From: Cinnamomum chago
Lineage: Eukaryota > Streptophyta > Magnoliopsida > Laurales > Lauraceae
DNA: 64,000 bases
Direction of reading: 5' to 3'
Assembly (NCBI GenBank): GCA_038049695.1
Contig: CP142452.1
Span: 51,046,501 to 51,110,500 of the forward strand
Shown: piece after piece, positions 51,788 to 62,520 of the stretch
Position numbering within the stretch: the stretch's first letter is position 1
How the letters are laid out: each line of letters opens with the position of its first letter
Translations under genes and position numbers: made by a program
The notes under the pieces: generated by a model
Told to the model about the DNA's origin: nothing
The model's database searches: none
The model's input: only the letters and a program-made list of their open reading frames with translations

Positions 51788-52584
51788 GTATCAAGCCCTG
51801 ATTGTGGGATTGGAACTCGCCCTCAAATCTGGCATCACCATGCTTGGGACTCTCAACTGATCGTCAACCAGATGAATCAGAAATTTGAAGTCAGGAAGCC
51901 TGATCTGTTGCCTTACTATAACAATGCACAATCACTTTGGCAAAAGTTCGACATCTGTCACATCACCCACATCCTCAGAGGTGAAAACATCCGTGCATAT
52001 GCCCTGGCCAGACTCGCCGCATCTATGACAATCCAAAAAGGGGAAAACTTGCAAATCACAGTGTGTCAAAGAAGGATTCTCCCTCCTCTTAACACACACT
52101 AAGCAGTTGCTGAATGCGACCAAGTGGTTGGAAGTCGGATGTTCATGCTCAAACCTCCGATCAGCGACTGGAGGGATCCGTTCATTGATTACATTATGTT
52201 TGGAATCCTACCTGCAGATCCAAAAGAGCTTGTAAGCGTTCAAAGACGAGCCCCAAACTTTCATGTGGATATTCCTTCAAAAATGCTTTACAGAAAATCC
52301 TTCAACGGAGTATTTCTATGTTGCTTGTCACAACAAGAGGCCGAGGAAACTCTCAAAGAAGTACATGCTAGTCTTTATGGAGATCAGCAGGCTGGTCCTA
52401 AGCTCTACGATCAGATAAAATTGTTAGGTTATTATTAGCCTACCATGGTAGCTAATGCAATGCAATTTGCTAAACGCTGCCGACAGTGCCAAGTTTTTGG
52501 AGATTATGTCCACATGCCTCCAGAATGGCTATATCCCACATCGATCTCATGGCCTTTCGAAGCCTGGGGTATGGACATCATAGG
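51788..52584 (+). pseudogene. Tat2 pol: rest of second RNase H and integrase zinc domain
   Basis: Resumes with QAL (after the GTATC duplication) and reads HAWDSQLIVNQMNQKFEVRK, LRGENIRAYALARLAASM (the D of RADALA changed to Y), then HASLYGDQQAGPKLYDQIKLLGYY, a TAG, and AKRCRQCQVFGDYVHMPPEW to GMDIIG. The zinc-binding second His is lost (Tat1 GAHQ reads GDQQ). The block is cut by solo LTR 3 after the first catalytic D of integrase. Confidence 0.82.
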
Positions 52585-54247
52585 TGTTAGATTGTGTGGT
52601 CTCAATCCATCAGTTGATGTAATAAATTGATTAATTTCTTTATTTATCAATAAAATCATGCTTTCCTTTCATTAGATGAATGGTGTTTATTACTTAATGA
52701 ACATGACCAATACATATGACATGATGGTTCATGAGATGAACCGGGTCCCATTAGTATATTAGATGTGATATATGTATATGGATGAGATCCACATACGGGA
52801 GACATGTGCCACAAATCTTATACTTAAAAATATCTTCACAACCAGTGATGAGACTGGGCATCTCATCTGATAAGGTTGCAGCACTTTGATCACTATGAGA
52901 TAGTGTGATTTGTCTCGATCATCAGAATATAAGATTCTGGATCATAGTGCTGGTACATTGGATGTATTGAAACACCTTATGAAATACTGTCTCGATTTAA
53001 GGACTGCTCTCATAATTCCCTAGCAATAGGATCTCAATCCTGAGACATTGATGAACTCAAGTTTCTGTCTACTCATTCGCTTTGAGTCACCAATGAGTGA
53101 GGCCAACTGTAGGTCAACACCTCGGTGTCTTGGGTACGTGGTAGTAGGACTATGGGAATATACAATGATCAAGATGGAATCTATCCACATTATCCCCTTG
53201 TGCCAATTAATGGATTTATCATTAGTAAGTGCGCACCCATCTCGATTAAGAGTTAGTTGGATGGTACTGATGATCACTGTGATTGATTGGGGCTCAAGGA
53301 TAATAAGATGTGTATCTAAGATTGGATGGGACAGATTTATTCCAATTGATCCATGGATATTGATAGAGGGGCCTACTTGTGGTAATTGGGAAGTTTAGGG
53401 TCTTCATTGTAATTTATTCCTAAGACTGAAGTGCAATGGCAATTATAGAGTGGTGTTATTTGCAATTAACTATGGGCGCCCGAATTGCACATGAGATGTG
53501 GGGTCACGTGTCCCAGTTGGAGCCAGCTTTCTAAGGAAACCCTAGTGGTCCCCATGCTAGCCCAAGATATTAGAAAGTTACTAATCTTACGTGAGCTCTA
53601 AAAGGAAGGAATTCGAAAGTTACTATTTCTATTTGAAGTGGGACTTCTAATAGTGGTAATAGTAAGCTACTAATTTGTGTGGAAGTGTGACTTCTAATAC
53701 AAATTAGTAAGAGAGTTAAAAGAGGAGTCATGAGGGCTATAAATAAGGGAATAAACACCCTTGGACATCCATGCAATATTCCATTATTGTGATTCATGCC
53801 CAGCCCATATTGTGCAAGAGTTGCACACTACTCTCTCTTTCCCTCTTCTAGTTCTCTTCTAGTTTCCTTTAGGGTTTTCTCTTGAAGATCCCACACATCT
53901 TCGTGAGAAAAGAGATCTGATAGAGGGTCATAGCGTGGAAGACAACAAGGTCTTGGAGATCTCTAATTGCTTCAAGAAGAGTTTTTATTCTAGTTGATTG
54001 TATACTCCTCGATTAGAGCACTACAGGCTCCAAAGGTATAATCTGCTTCTCCTCTTGTGGTAGATTATTTTGTTTCATGTAGTTGCTGATTTCTATCTTC
54101 TAGATATGTTATATTGTTGTACATGATTGATGAGAATGAGGGATTGCATCCTGGATATGGGTAATGGCCTTCTGGGTACTTGATCCCTGAGTCAAGTGGG
54201 TCAAAAGGTTTTGAAAATCTATCCACGAGGCCCATCTACTTCCAACA
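52585..54247 (+). mobile_element. Solo LTR (1663 bases, Copia type) in the Tat2 integrase
   Basis: TGTTAGATTGTG..TTCCAACA flanked by ATAGG (52580-52584 and 54248-54252). No coding sequence or primer site. General make-up (TG..CA, AT content, length, GATCATCAGAAT-like phrase) recalls Copia LTRs such as 14240-16252, but they are not the same family. Confidence 0.9.
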
Positions 54248-54252
54248 ATAGG

Positions 54253-55093
54253 TCTTATCTCTCCCCCATCAAGCAAAGGTCATCGCTTCATCTTCGCCAC
54301 TACGGATTATTTCTCCAAGTAGTCAGAAGCATTTGCGCTCAGCGAAATGAAGACCTCATCAATCCTTCAATTCTTGCGCACCAACATTATCAGTCGCTTC
54401 GGCAAACCTAAAAGATTCATCCATGATAACGGACCACAATTCCGGGATCACAGATTCTACAGGTTCTGCGACAAGTACAAAATCCAAAGTTTTCCTTCGA
54501 GTCCATATAATTCGGCAGCGAACAGACTAGCAGAAGCCTTCAACAAGACACTCTGCAAAATTCTCAAGAAAATGGTCTCTACTCACAAAAGAGACTGGGG
54601 CGACAAACTACCTGAAGCTTTGTGGGTTTATCGAACCACCATTCAAGGACCAACCCATAGCACGCCATCCTCTTTGGTCTATGGATGTGAAGTTATTGTC
54701 CCTTTGGAAGTACAAATTCCTTCCTTAAGGGTATCTTTGCAAAATGACATGACGCAAGAAAGCAATGTCAAGTTGAGACTCCAAGAAGTGGATAATCTCG
54801 ATGAAAGACGGCTTGAAGCTCTACAAAGCATTGAGCTCTACCAAGCATGCATGGCAGGATTTTTTGACAAGAAGGTCAGGCAACGCGCCTATAAAAAGGG
54901 TGACTTGTTTGTAGCAGTCAAAAGGCCAATGGTTTTCGCCTACAAATCCAAAGGCAAGTTCGAACCAAAATGGGAGGGACCCTTCGTCATCGATAAAGTC
55001 TTCTCTAACTGCGCATATGCTCTCTTAAACATGGAGGCTGACAGATGTACGTTGCCCATCAACAGTCAATTCTTGATGTGGTACTACCTTTGA
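54253..55093 (+). pseudogene. Tat2 pol: integrase catalytic core and C terminus
   Basis: From the resumption at LSPPSSKGHRFIFATTDYF (then TAG in place of the Trp codon of SKWSEA), an open frame from 54347 reads ILQFLRTNIISRFGKPKR, HDNGPQF (second catalytic D), ANRLAEAFNKT (catalytic E), DKLPEALWVYRTT, KKVRQRAYKKGDL and KWEGPFVIDKVF, ending PINSQFLMWYYL. D to E spacing is as in Tat1. Integrase joins element cDNA to host DNA; here the protein is broken by the solo LTR and stops. Confidence 0.85.
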
Positions 55094-55106
55094 AGACTTA
55101 CGCCAC

Positions 55107-55457
55107 TGGGTCAGAGCAATGCCTGCACGGCCAAAGCCTATTCTTAGGTACTTGCTCGTCAAACCCACCCATTTTGGAATTTTTATCCTTATGTTGAAAT
55201 TTCTAAAAAAAACTCTCAAAACAATGTTCACTTTCATAGTTTCATTGTTCAAAAGTCCAAAAAAAAAAAAAAAAACCCAAGTTTAGGAACCTCTTCCCGG
55301 ACCTAACCAAAACTTTCGATCCTTGAACCCAAAATTCATGGTTTGAAACAAAAAATCAGGACTCAGGGAATTTCCACCCTAGTCCGCCCTGACTTTTACA
55401 ACCAAAAAATGGTTTTAGGTCAAAATTTACGACCCTCATGTCTTTAAAAAAAATGGT
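55107..55457 (+). other. Spacer between Tat2 pol and hairpin arrays
   Basis: Collinear with Tat1 2193-2576 (inverted). Contains an A-run at 55259-55275. No gene. Confidence 0.6.
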
Positions 55458-55876
55458 CTTTTAGAAACCACAGGGAAGCGACTCTTAGTCACAAAGCCCA
55501 AAAAATTGAAAGGATGCAAACCCCATTCAATACTTCCAAAATTTCAAAATCGCAAGGAAGTGATACCTTGTCGATACTTGCAAACATTTTCAAAAAAATC
55601 GTGGAGACTTGATATCCACAACCCAAATTTTCAAAAAAAAAAAAAAAAACCTAAAGTTTCAAAAATCGTGGGGAAGCGACATTCAGTCGATACCCGCAAA
55701 ACAAAATTTTTGAAAAAGCAAGGAAGCGACGTTCAGTCGATACTTGTACCACAATCCGCGAGGAGGCGACATTCCATCGATACTCGCAAACTGAATGAGC
55801 AAGGAGGCGACATTCCATTGATACTTGTAATACCATTCAGCAGGGAGGCGACTTTTAGTCGATACTTGCATTTTTG
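55458..55876 (+). repeat. Type II mini-hairpin array of Tat2
   Basis: Cores GCGACATTCAGTCGATAC, GCGACGTTCAGTCGATAC, GCGACATTCCATCGATAC and GCGACTTTTAGTCGATAC in seven or so units. CGAC/GTCG is kept with different loop and fifth-pair bases. Confidence 0.85.
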
Positions 55877-55879
55877 AAA

Positions 55880-56420
55880 ACCAAAACCTGGCTTCTATGC
55901 CAAAAAAAAATCCAAAAACCCGGCTTTTACACCAAAAATCTAAAATTTGGCTTTCATGCCAACAAAACAAAACTTGGTTTTAAAAAAAATTCCGGCTTTC
56001 ACGCCAACAAACAAATTCAGCTTCCATGCCATCCCAAAATTTTTGGCTTCCATGCCACAAACAAATTTCGGCTCATATGCCTCAAACCTGGCTCTCATGC
56101 CAATTCAAAATTCGACTTTTATGCCATCTTAAAAACCAGCTTTCATGCCATCTCAAAAATTCGGCTTTTATGCCATCTCCAAAATTCGGCTTTCACGTCA
56201 TCTCAAAAAATCTGGCTTTCACGGCAACAAACAAATTTTGGCTCTTACGCCACAAAATTTGGCTTTCATGCCATCTCAAAAACTTTGGCTTCCATGCCAC
56301 AAACAAATTTTGGCTCTTACGCCACAAAATTTGGCTTCCAAGCCACCTCAAAAATCAGCTTTCAAGCTATAAAAAAAAAAAACAGGCTTTCGCCACAAAA
56401 TTTTGCTTTCATGCCCAAAA
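55880..56420 (+). repeat. Type I mini-hairpin array of Tat2
   Basis: About 20 units with GGCTTTCATGCC, GGCTCTTACGCC, GGCTTCCATGCC and GGCTTCCAAGCC separated by AAAATT-rich spacers. Counterpart of 1180-1775. Confidence 0.85.
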
Positions 56421-57287
56421 CAACCCTTTGGCAAAAGATTTTCACAAAATGACAACCTTTTGTTCAGATTTTCAAACAACCATTCTAATCCAACTTTTGC
56501 TTATTTTCATCAAAAAGAATTTGAGTAAAAACTATATAAAGTACCAAAAATATTTTTTACATGGAGGTGCCAAAAGGAGAAGAAAAAAGAGTTTGTTACA
56601 AAAATCAGGAGATTAGTCTAACATGGTATTCAACGAGTTTCCACAATGGCGGCCCATTTTGCAGCGGCTTGTTCCTCCAATAGCTTGAGACGCTGCCTGG
56701 TCTCAACGACCTCCCTATCAAGACGGTGCAGGTCTTCTGTTAACTCAATGATGGCCAACTCGGTAACATTTCTCTCTCGAACGAATTACTTCTGAGTCTG
56801 CGAGATCTCGTTCAGTTCAGACTTGACCTCGCCAGAAGGCTTCAAAAACATTTCATTGAAAAAGTCACCGCTTGGGAAGCTCTTGGTCTCATTCCACTTG
56901 TTGCATAGAGCTATGACTTCATCAACAAAAGCCTTCGCACTTGCAATGTCCAGACCGACCTCTTCGCAATCAGCAAGGATGTCCTGTACATGCTTGATCA
57001 TACCAAAGACAGCTTCCAAATGGCTAGAAGAAAGAGTTTCGACCCATGAGCTCAAACGCTCTTCAACACTTTCTTTGTATACTGAAAAGATGGCACGGAT
57101 GAACGCTCACCCCTCTCCATCGGTCGACTGCCCGTGTCATGCCCTGTTGGAGGAGTGATCATCAGACTCTTTCTAATCGAAAACACTGGCGAAGGAATCT
57201 CCTCAGAAGATTTCATCTCTGCTGCATTGAAATTGAAAGAAGAAGTCCCTGCTTCTGGTTCAAGTACAGGCATCTCCTGCTCTGGCC

Positions 57288-57384
57288 CTGAGAAAGACAT
57301 AGGAACTTCTCATGTTACCTCGCAACTACCGGCAAAACGAAACAAAAAAAGGTATGAATATGATCCTGTTGAAAAAATTATTAC
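57288..57384 (-). other. Candidate intron 3 of the antisense PMD gene
   Basis: GTAATAATTT at the 5' end, CTTTCTCAG at the 3' end, 97 bases. Splicing joins NNPDG to PEQEMPVLEPEAG. Confidence 0.65.
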
Positions 57385-57519
57385 CATCAGGGTTATTGCT
57401 ACAAATACCTTCTTCGACAATCGACGGGATACTTTCTGCCTCCATGAGTTCATCCGAAGCATCGTCAAAGATTCCATCCATGGATGGCTTGAAATCGTCA
57501 GAATCCTGTGGCAAGTCAG

Positions 57520-57592
57520 CTGACAAGAAAACAAGCAACATGTTAGCAAATGACAACACAAAAAAAGAAAAGAAAACACAAAGAAGTCATAC
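57520..57592 (-). other. Candidate intron 2 of the antisense PMD gene
   Basis: GTATGACTTC to TTCTTGTCAG, 73 bases, T-rich. Joins GSSL to ADLPQDSDDF in frame. Confidence 0.7.
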
Positions 57593-57709
57593 CAAGTGAA
57601 GATCCTGGAATCACTCCAGTGTCCCTCGGTGCTTCTTCAGATGCGGCAATCGGATCCGTCACTGCCTCATCGGTCGGAACCTCAGGCATCACCAAATCAT
57701 CATCTTCCA

Positions 57710-57790
57710 CTGAAAAAGGAAGAGAAAGAAAATTAAAAACAAGAAAATCTCAATGAAAGAAACAAAAAAGAGAAATAGGAGGAATCATAC
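57710..57790 (-). other. Candidate intron 1 of the antisense PMD gene
   Basis: GTATGATTCC to CCTTTTTCAG, 81 bases, T-rich. Joins EEVTVNE to VEDDDLVMPEV in frame. Confidence 0.7.
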
Positions 57791-60700
57791 CCTCATTAAC
57801 GGTCACTTCCTCTCGGCTCCTCTTTTCCTAAGGCTCATCAGCGTCCCCTGACATCCCTTCAGCAATGGCGAGAGGGACTTTTGAATCAGGAGAGTCATCG
57901 TGTCATCTCTTATTACGGCGCTGCCCTCTCTTCCTCTTACTTATATGGGCCGGTTTGCTTGAAGTACCCGCCCCATCATCAAAGTCAGGACCTTCGCTTG
58001 ACTCCTTGCCGGATGGTCTGCTCCTCCCAGTGGACTCCAAGGAAGCCTTTGTTCGTTCCGCTTGCATCCAGGCGTCGATCTCGGCCTCCTCCTTTTGTAG
58101 TTGTTTCAAGACCTCACCAGGTATCTCTTGTGCAACTCCTAATCTTATGACGTCTTGTTCACCTAGAAAGCCTATCTTGTGCTTCTATCCAGTAGGGGAA
58201 GCCAGAACTTCCTCTCGACGAACTCCATTTGATCTTCCAAGACCCTTCCCAGAAGATTGGTTCACATCGAGCTCCTTCTTGGAAAGCCCCCGGTACACCA
58301 AAAAGCTCTCTACGAACCATTTCGTAAAGCCAGCAGTCCAGAAAGTGGGCAACTCATGATAAGAAATCATGGCGGTAGTGTCCTCCGCACTACAAAAAGC
58401 CCATGCATTCCTCCCATCCTGCAAACCTCCAAAACGTTTCACCATGCTCGAAGGCACTCCAACAACGCCTTGAGAGAAGCCCAACTGTAGCGCAAAACGC
58501 GAGGGGACATACGGCTGGATATCAACAAAAAGATGTCTACAGTATACCATCGTACCAACGCGTATGTTGAAAAGCCACCTTTTTTCTAGTTTGTCAAAGA
58601 ATAGTGCCTTCCCGACCCTGCCCTGGTGGAATCACGGGAGAAAGCAAAATCAAAAGTCTTCTTCCGCAAACCTGGAGAAAGCTTCCCTAAAGATTGCCCA
58701 ATCTTGACGTCCCTGAACCGTCGGATCCTCAAACGGGCAGACAAAAGAGATTCGGAAACGGTTGTCCCTCTAGCCAATCAAATCATGAAAGGGTCATCAT
58801 CCTGGAACTCTTAATCGATGGAAGCCGGGACAATGGTATAGATACCACGAATAAAATATATGGGCTGAAAATACCCTGTAAGTAGGGAACCCAAGCCGAT
58901 CAAGAAAAGCAGCAGGCTGCAGTTCGGTGCATAGATAAGAGTAAAGAGCAGGCACCAAAGCAAGCCGCTCTCCAAATGCCATCTGACAAGCCGGAAAGAT
59001 ACAATGCGGCCTGATGAGCGTTCCATCTCCTCCAGCAAAAACAGCCTCACTCAGCCAATAAGTGAGGTAAACAGCGAGATCCCTCTGCAGCACAATGTCA
59101 GAATAAATGGCATCTGTGCTCATGAAGAAGTCTTTCAAATCTCCTCGCGTGACAGAAGTTTTCTTCAAACCTGGAGTCTTAGCTCTGGCCTCCCGGGTCG
59201 TGCTATCAGAAGACTCTCTGCTGTCTAAGAAGTTGGGGAACAAAGAGCCAAAACTCCTCCAACTGTTGAACCTGACTTTCGAGCCCTCCTTCTCTTTCAA
59301 AAAATCGCAGAAGGCGACAAGCTGGAAGTATAAAAGCCTGAACTCCTCATACTGCTCCACAAGGACGCTGTCAATAGTATGAACTCCTCATAAAGTTTGC
59401 CGATGACAGGTAGCCCGGTGATGTGACCTCATTTTGGCCTCCTATGATAGCCTTAAAACACTTATCATATATGATGATGCCCCCATTTCACCCATAATTG
59501 AATGGTTAATGGCATAATTCAAATTAATTAATGACGATGAAGATGCTTGTTGATAGTTTTAGACTTAGTTCGGCAATTCATAGAAATTATGAGAGAAAAG
59601 GCCGAATCGCATTGAGATCTCGAGTTCAACCCGCTACTCATACTAGGCATGGACTACAACACTATTCCAAACCCTTTTCAGACTATAAAGAACACCCTCA
59701 GGTTATCCCCAAAGAAACTACATATAGTTTGCCTAAGTACAATGCGATTAACATGAGTCAAGAGGTTAGAATCATTGATCCAAGTATCCCTTATTTTCCT
59801 GACCTCTGACCGTTAGGATTTACAGAGCACAAGATTCTATATTCCGAGAGCTTTCCGGCGATATATAGAACGTCAAATTCCGACCAATGGATCAAAAGAT
59901 ATGGCCCTCGGAAGACTACACAAGTGATACCGCACCAGGGGCACACTTGGGCGCCCATATAGGTGCGCCCAAGTTCCAAGCTCCACTTGGGCGCACACTC
60001 AGTTGCGCCCAGGCTCCAAGGACACACTTGGGCGCACACACAAGTGCGCCCAAGTCTCTGGTTACCCTATAACATACTCTGATGCACATTTAAGTTGGTT
60101 CCTCTCCATTCTTCATAGTTCCAGCCCATTCTCAATCCGAAAGCAATCCAAAACCAAACCCCATGCCCTTTTGACCCAGAAGATAACATGGGCGCGCCTG
60201 TGTGTGCGCCCAAGTTCTAAAATCCACTCGGGCTCCCCCACAAGTGCGCCCAAGTCCAATTTCATTTGTTTTAGTCCAGATTCAACCCGAACCAAACCCT
60301 AGGTCAACTTAACCCCAGGTCCCTGCCATTTCCTGACCTCTTATAACTATGATGTATGGACCAACAGATTCTACTTTTCATGAGCTTTCCAACGATATAT
60401 GGAACGTCCAATTCTGACCAACGGTCCAAGAGTTATGGCCCGCAGAAGATAGCCCTAATGATCCCCCCACTAGAGACAAAGCGCCCAAGTTTCAGCCTGT
60501 GCTTGGGCGCACACACAGGTGCGCCCAGGTGTCCAGTTGGCCTAGAATGCAGCTTGAATACATATTTGGGTGGGTTTCGCTCTATCCTTCGTAGTCCCGA
60601 CCTGACCTCAACCCGAAAATAGTTTGAAGTCGAACCATAAGCCCACTTAGCTCCCAAAACCAACATGGGCGCACCTATGCATGCGCCCAAGTTCCCAGGC

Positions 60701-60812
60701 TAACTGGGCGCACCCCAAGTTCCCCGTAACCCTAGACTTGCCTTGGTTTGCGTGAAACCTCTGGAAACTCATGCAAACAGCAACCTTAACCCCTTCTCCA
60801 TGAAAAAACCCT

Positions 60813-60819
60813 TATATAA
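60813..60819 (+). promoter_or_regulatory. TATA box of the 59422 LTR
   Basis: TATATAA in CCCTTATATAAGGAT, followed by a GA-rich leader. The ORF 60829-61095 just downstream is GA-repeat-rich and not supported as a gene. Confidence 0.6.
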
Positions 60820-62199
60820 GGATCTCTTATGTCATTTACAAGAGGGAGGCTACCAAAAAGAATAGAAAAACTAGAAGAAAAGAGAGAAAGAGAGAGTAGC
60901 CACCAAAGAGAGAGCTTTGGATCTAGACGAAAGGAGAAGGAGGAGCTTTTGTTTCCCAAGATTAGCGATGGAGAGAGCTTCCGAAAGCCATGGATCTGCG
61001 CGAAAACTTCAACCTACGATTTGAAAGATACGATTCCGACCGGTATTTCTAGATTAGGTTCTCTTCCATTGATATTCAACATCATTAATGTTTAGAAATA
61101 TGCTTAGGATCATGCATGCATTGTAGATCTGCATTAATAGTAGTATTTTTCAGTAGATCTAATACTTAGTAATCATCCATCATTAGTAACATGCTTAGGA
61201 TCATCCCTACTCCGTAGATCTGCATTATTTCTTGCATTCCGAACTCGTGATTAGGATAGACTTTGCATCCATTTCATCTTCATTAAGTAAAATCCGAAAA
61301 TAAAATATATAAAAAAAAAAGAAAAAAAAAAGTGCAACAAAACACTTGGGCGCAACTATCTGTGCGCCCAAGTGTCTGCAACAGTTTTCAACCCCGAGTT
61401 TCATAGTAAGCACAATTTATTTCTTAGATCCGAACTCGTTTTTCATACATATTGTTATTGGGACCTTCGGATCTATAATCTTGCATCCCAAATCGCACGA
61501 AAAGTATCGAGAAAAGAAACAAAGAAGAAGAAAAGTGCAGGAAAAACTTGGGAGCAACTGTGTGTGCGCCCAAGTTTCTGGATAGGCTTTTGGCCCTGAC
61601 TTCTCGTTTCGGGTGTACTCTGTTTCTTAGATCCGGGCCTACCCCTATAAAAGTTAGTATTAAAGTCTTCGGATTTGAGAAAAGTGTTAAAAGGATTAGA
61701 AGGAAGACCAAATATATCGCAAAAGATAAAGGGAAAAAAGAGACAGTGAACTTGGGAGCAACTGTGCGTGAGCCCAAGTTGTGCAGAGAAACTTGGGAGC
61801 AACTGTGTGTGAGCCCAAGTTGTGCAGAGAAACTTGGGAGCAACTATGTGTGCGCCCAAGTTCCAAATTCGTTTTCCGGCCCGCCTTTTCATATCTTTGC
61901 ATTCCATTTAGTTTGCTGCTTTATCTTTGTGGTAATTTCAATTGATTACTGAACTTCTAGACTTCGAAATATCGAATTATCATCATTTTAGGCTAGGATA
62001 AATTGCATAAAATGCCCAAAAATCAAAATCATAAAATACTTCTCCTTTCATCTTACTCTCTAGTAATTAGAGAAGAGAACGCAAAAAAAGAAAGTAATTA
62101 AAAGAAGTATTAGAATTATAAAAGTAGACATTAAGTAGTTTTTTTTTTTAGGATATTTCATTCATGCCTAAGTAAACCAATAAATTCGATCAACTCCTA

Positions 62200-62520
62200 A
62201 CCTAAAACACTTAATTAACTCAAAACACCTAATTAAAACATCCAATTAAAACCCATAGAATTAATTAACTAAATCCCTAAAATTGATTAACAATTCTTAA
62301 TGAAATTCTAATTAACCAACCTTAATTAATAAGCCTAAATAAATTAAAATCCTAATTAACCAACCTTAATTAAAATCCTAATTAATAAGCCTAAATAAAT
62401 TAAAACCCTAATTAACAAACCTTAATTAAAATTCTGATTAATAAGCCTATATAAACCAAAACCCCTAATTAATCAAACCCTAACAACAGAACCCTAGCCA
62501 CCAATCCCTAATTAAGACGC
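62200..62520 (+). repeat. A/T-rich tandem repeats
   Basis: Repeated CCTAATTAACCAACCTTAAT and AATAAGCCTAAATAAATTAAA phrases with 35-55 base spacing. No coding value. Confidence 0.7.

Larger units (their letters stand above)
39967..59421 (+). mobile_element. Tat2: second Tat-lineage element, plus strand, with four interruptions
   Basis: In order: the 3' end of an upstream Tat copy with polypurine tract (39967-40334), one LTR (40335 to about 42450), leader, pol lacking gag and protease, hairpin arrays, and an antisense plant mobile domain gene cut at 59421 by another LTR. Inserts are the Sirevirus-like element 44169-51787 and the solo LTR 52585-54247; P lies immediately upstream. A Tat 3' end directly joined to an LTR that is followed by Tat leader indicates a tandem LTR-internal-LTR-internal arrangement. 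Compared with Tat1, about 7.6 kb (gag to the start of RT) is missing at 42905. Confidence 0.82.
56786..59421 (-). pseudogene. Antisense plant mobile domain gene in Tat2, with three introns
   Basis: Read opposite to Tat2. 58797-59421 encodes a plant mobile domain (PMD): KLYEEF start region, FRLLYFQLVAFCDFLKEK, DLKDFFMSTDAIYSDIVLQR, DLAVYLTYWLSEAVF, IRPHCIFPACQMAFGERLAL. It continues in shifted frames through SARLRIRRFRDVKIGQSLGK and FALQLGFSQGVVGVPSS, plus a charged KRKRGQRRNKR segment. Then three short GT-AG introns (57710-57790, 57520-57592, 57288-57384) separate acidic exons that join in frame (VNE/VEDDD; GSSL/ADLPQDSD; NNPDG/PEQEMP), ending SELNEISQTQK at 56786. Antisense extra ORFs of this kind have been reported in Tat elements. 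Frameshifts and stops make this copy a pseudogene. The 5' end is cut at 59421 by the next LTR; a start codon was not found. Confidence 0.75.

Noticed and set aside
57060..57127. A possible fourth intron in the antisense PMD gene (GTGAGC to TTTTCAG)
   Set aside because: It would be only about 33 bases, below plant intron lengths; a one-base frameshift at about 57075 explains the frame change better.
59531..59809. 92-codon ORF and other ORFs to 62851 in the 59422 LTR
   Set aside because: No recognisable domain; GC-rich hairpins and GA-rich leader create open frames on both strands.
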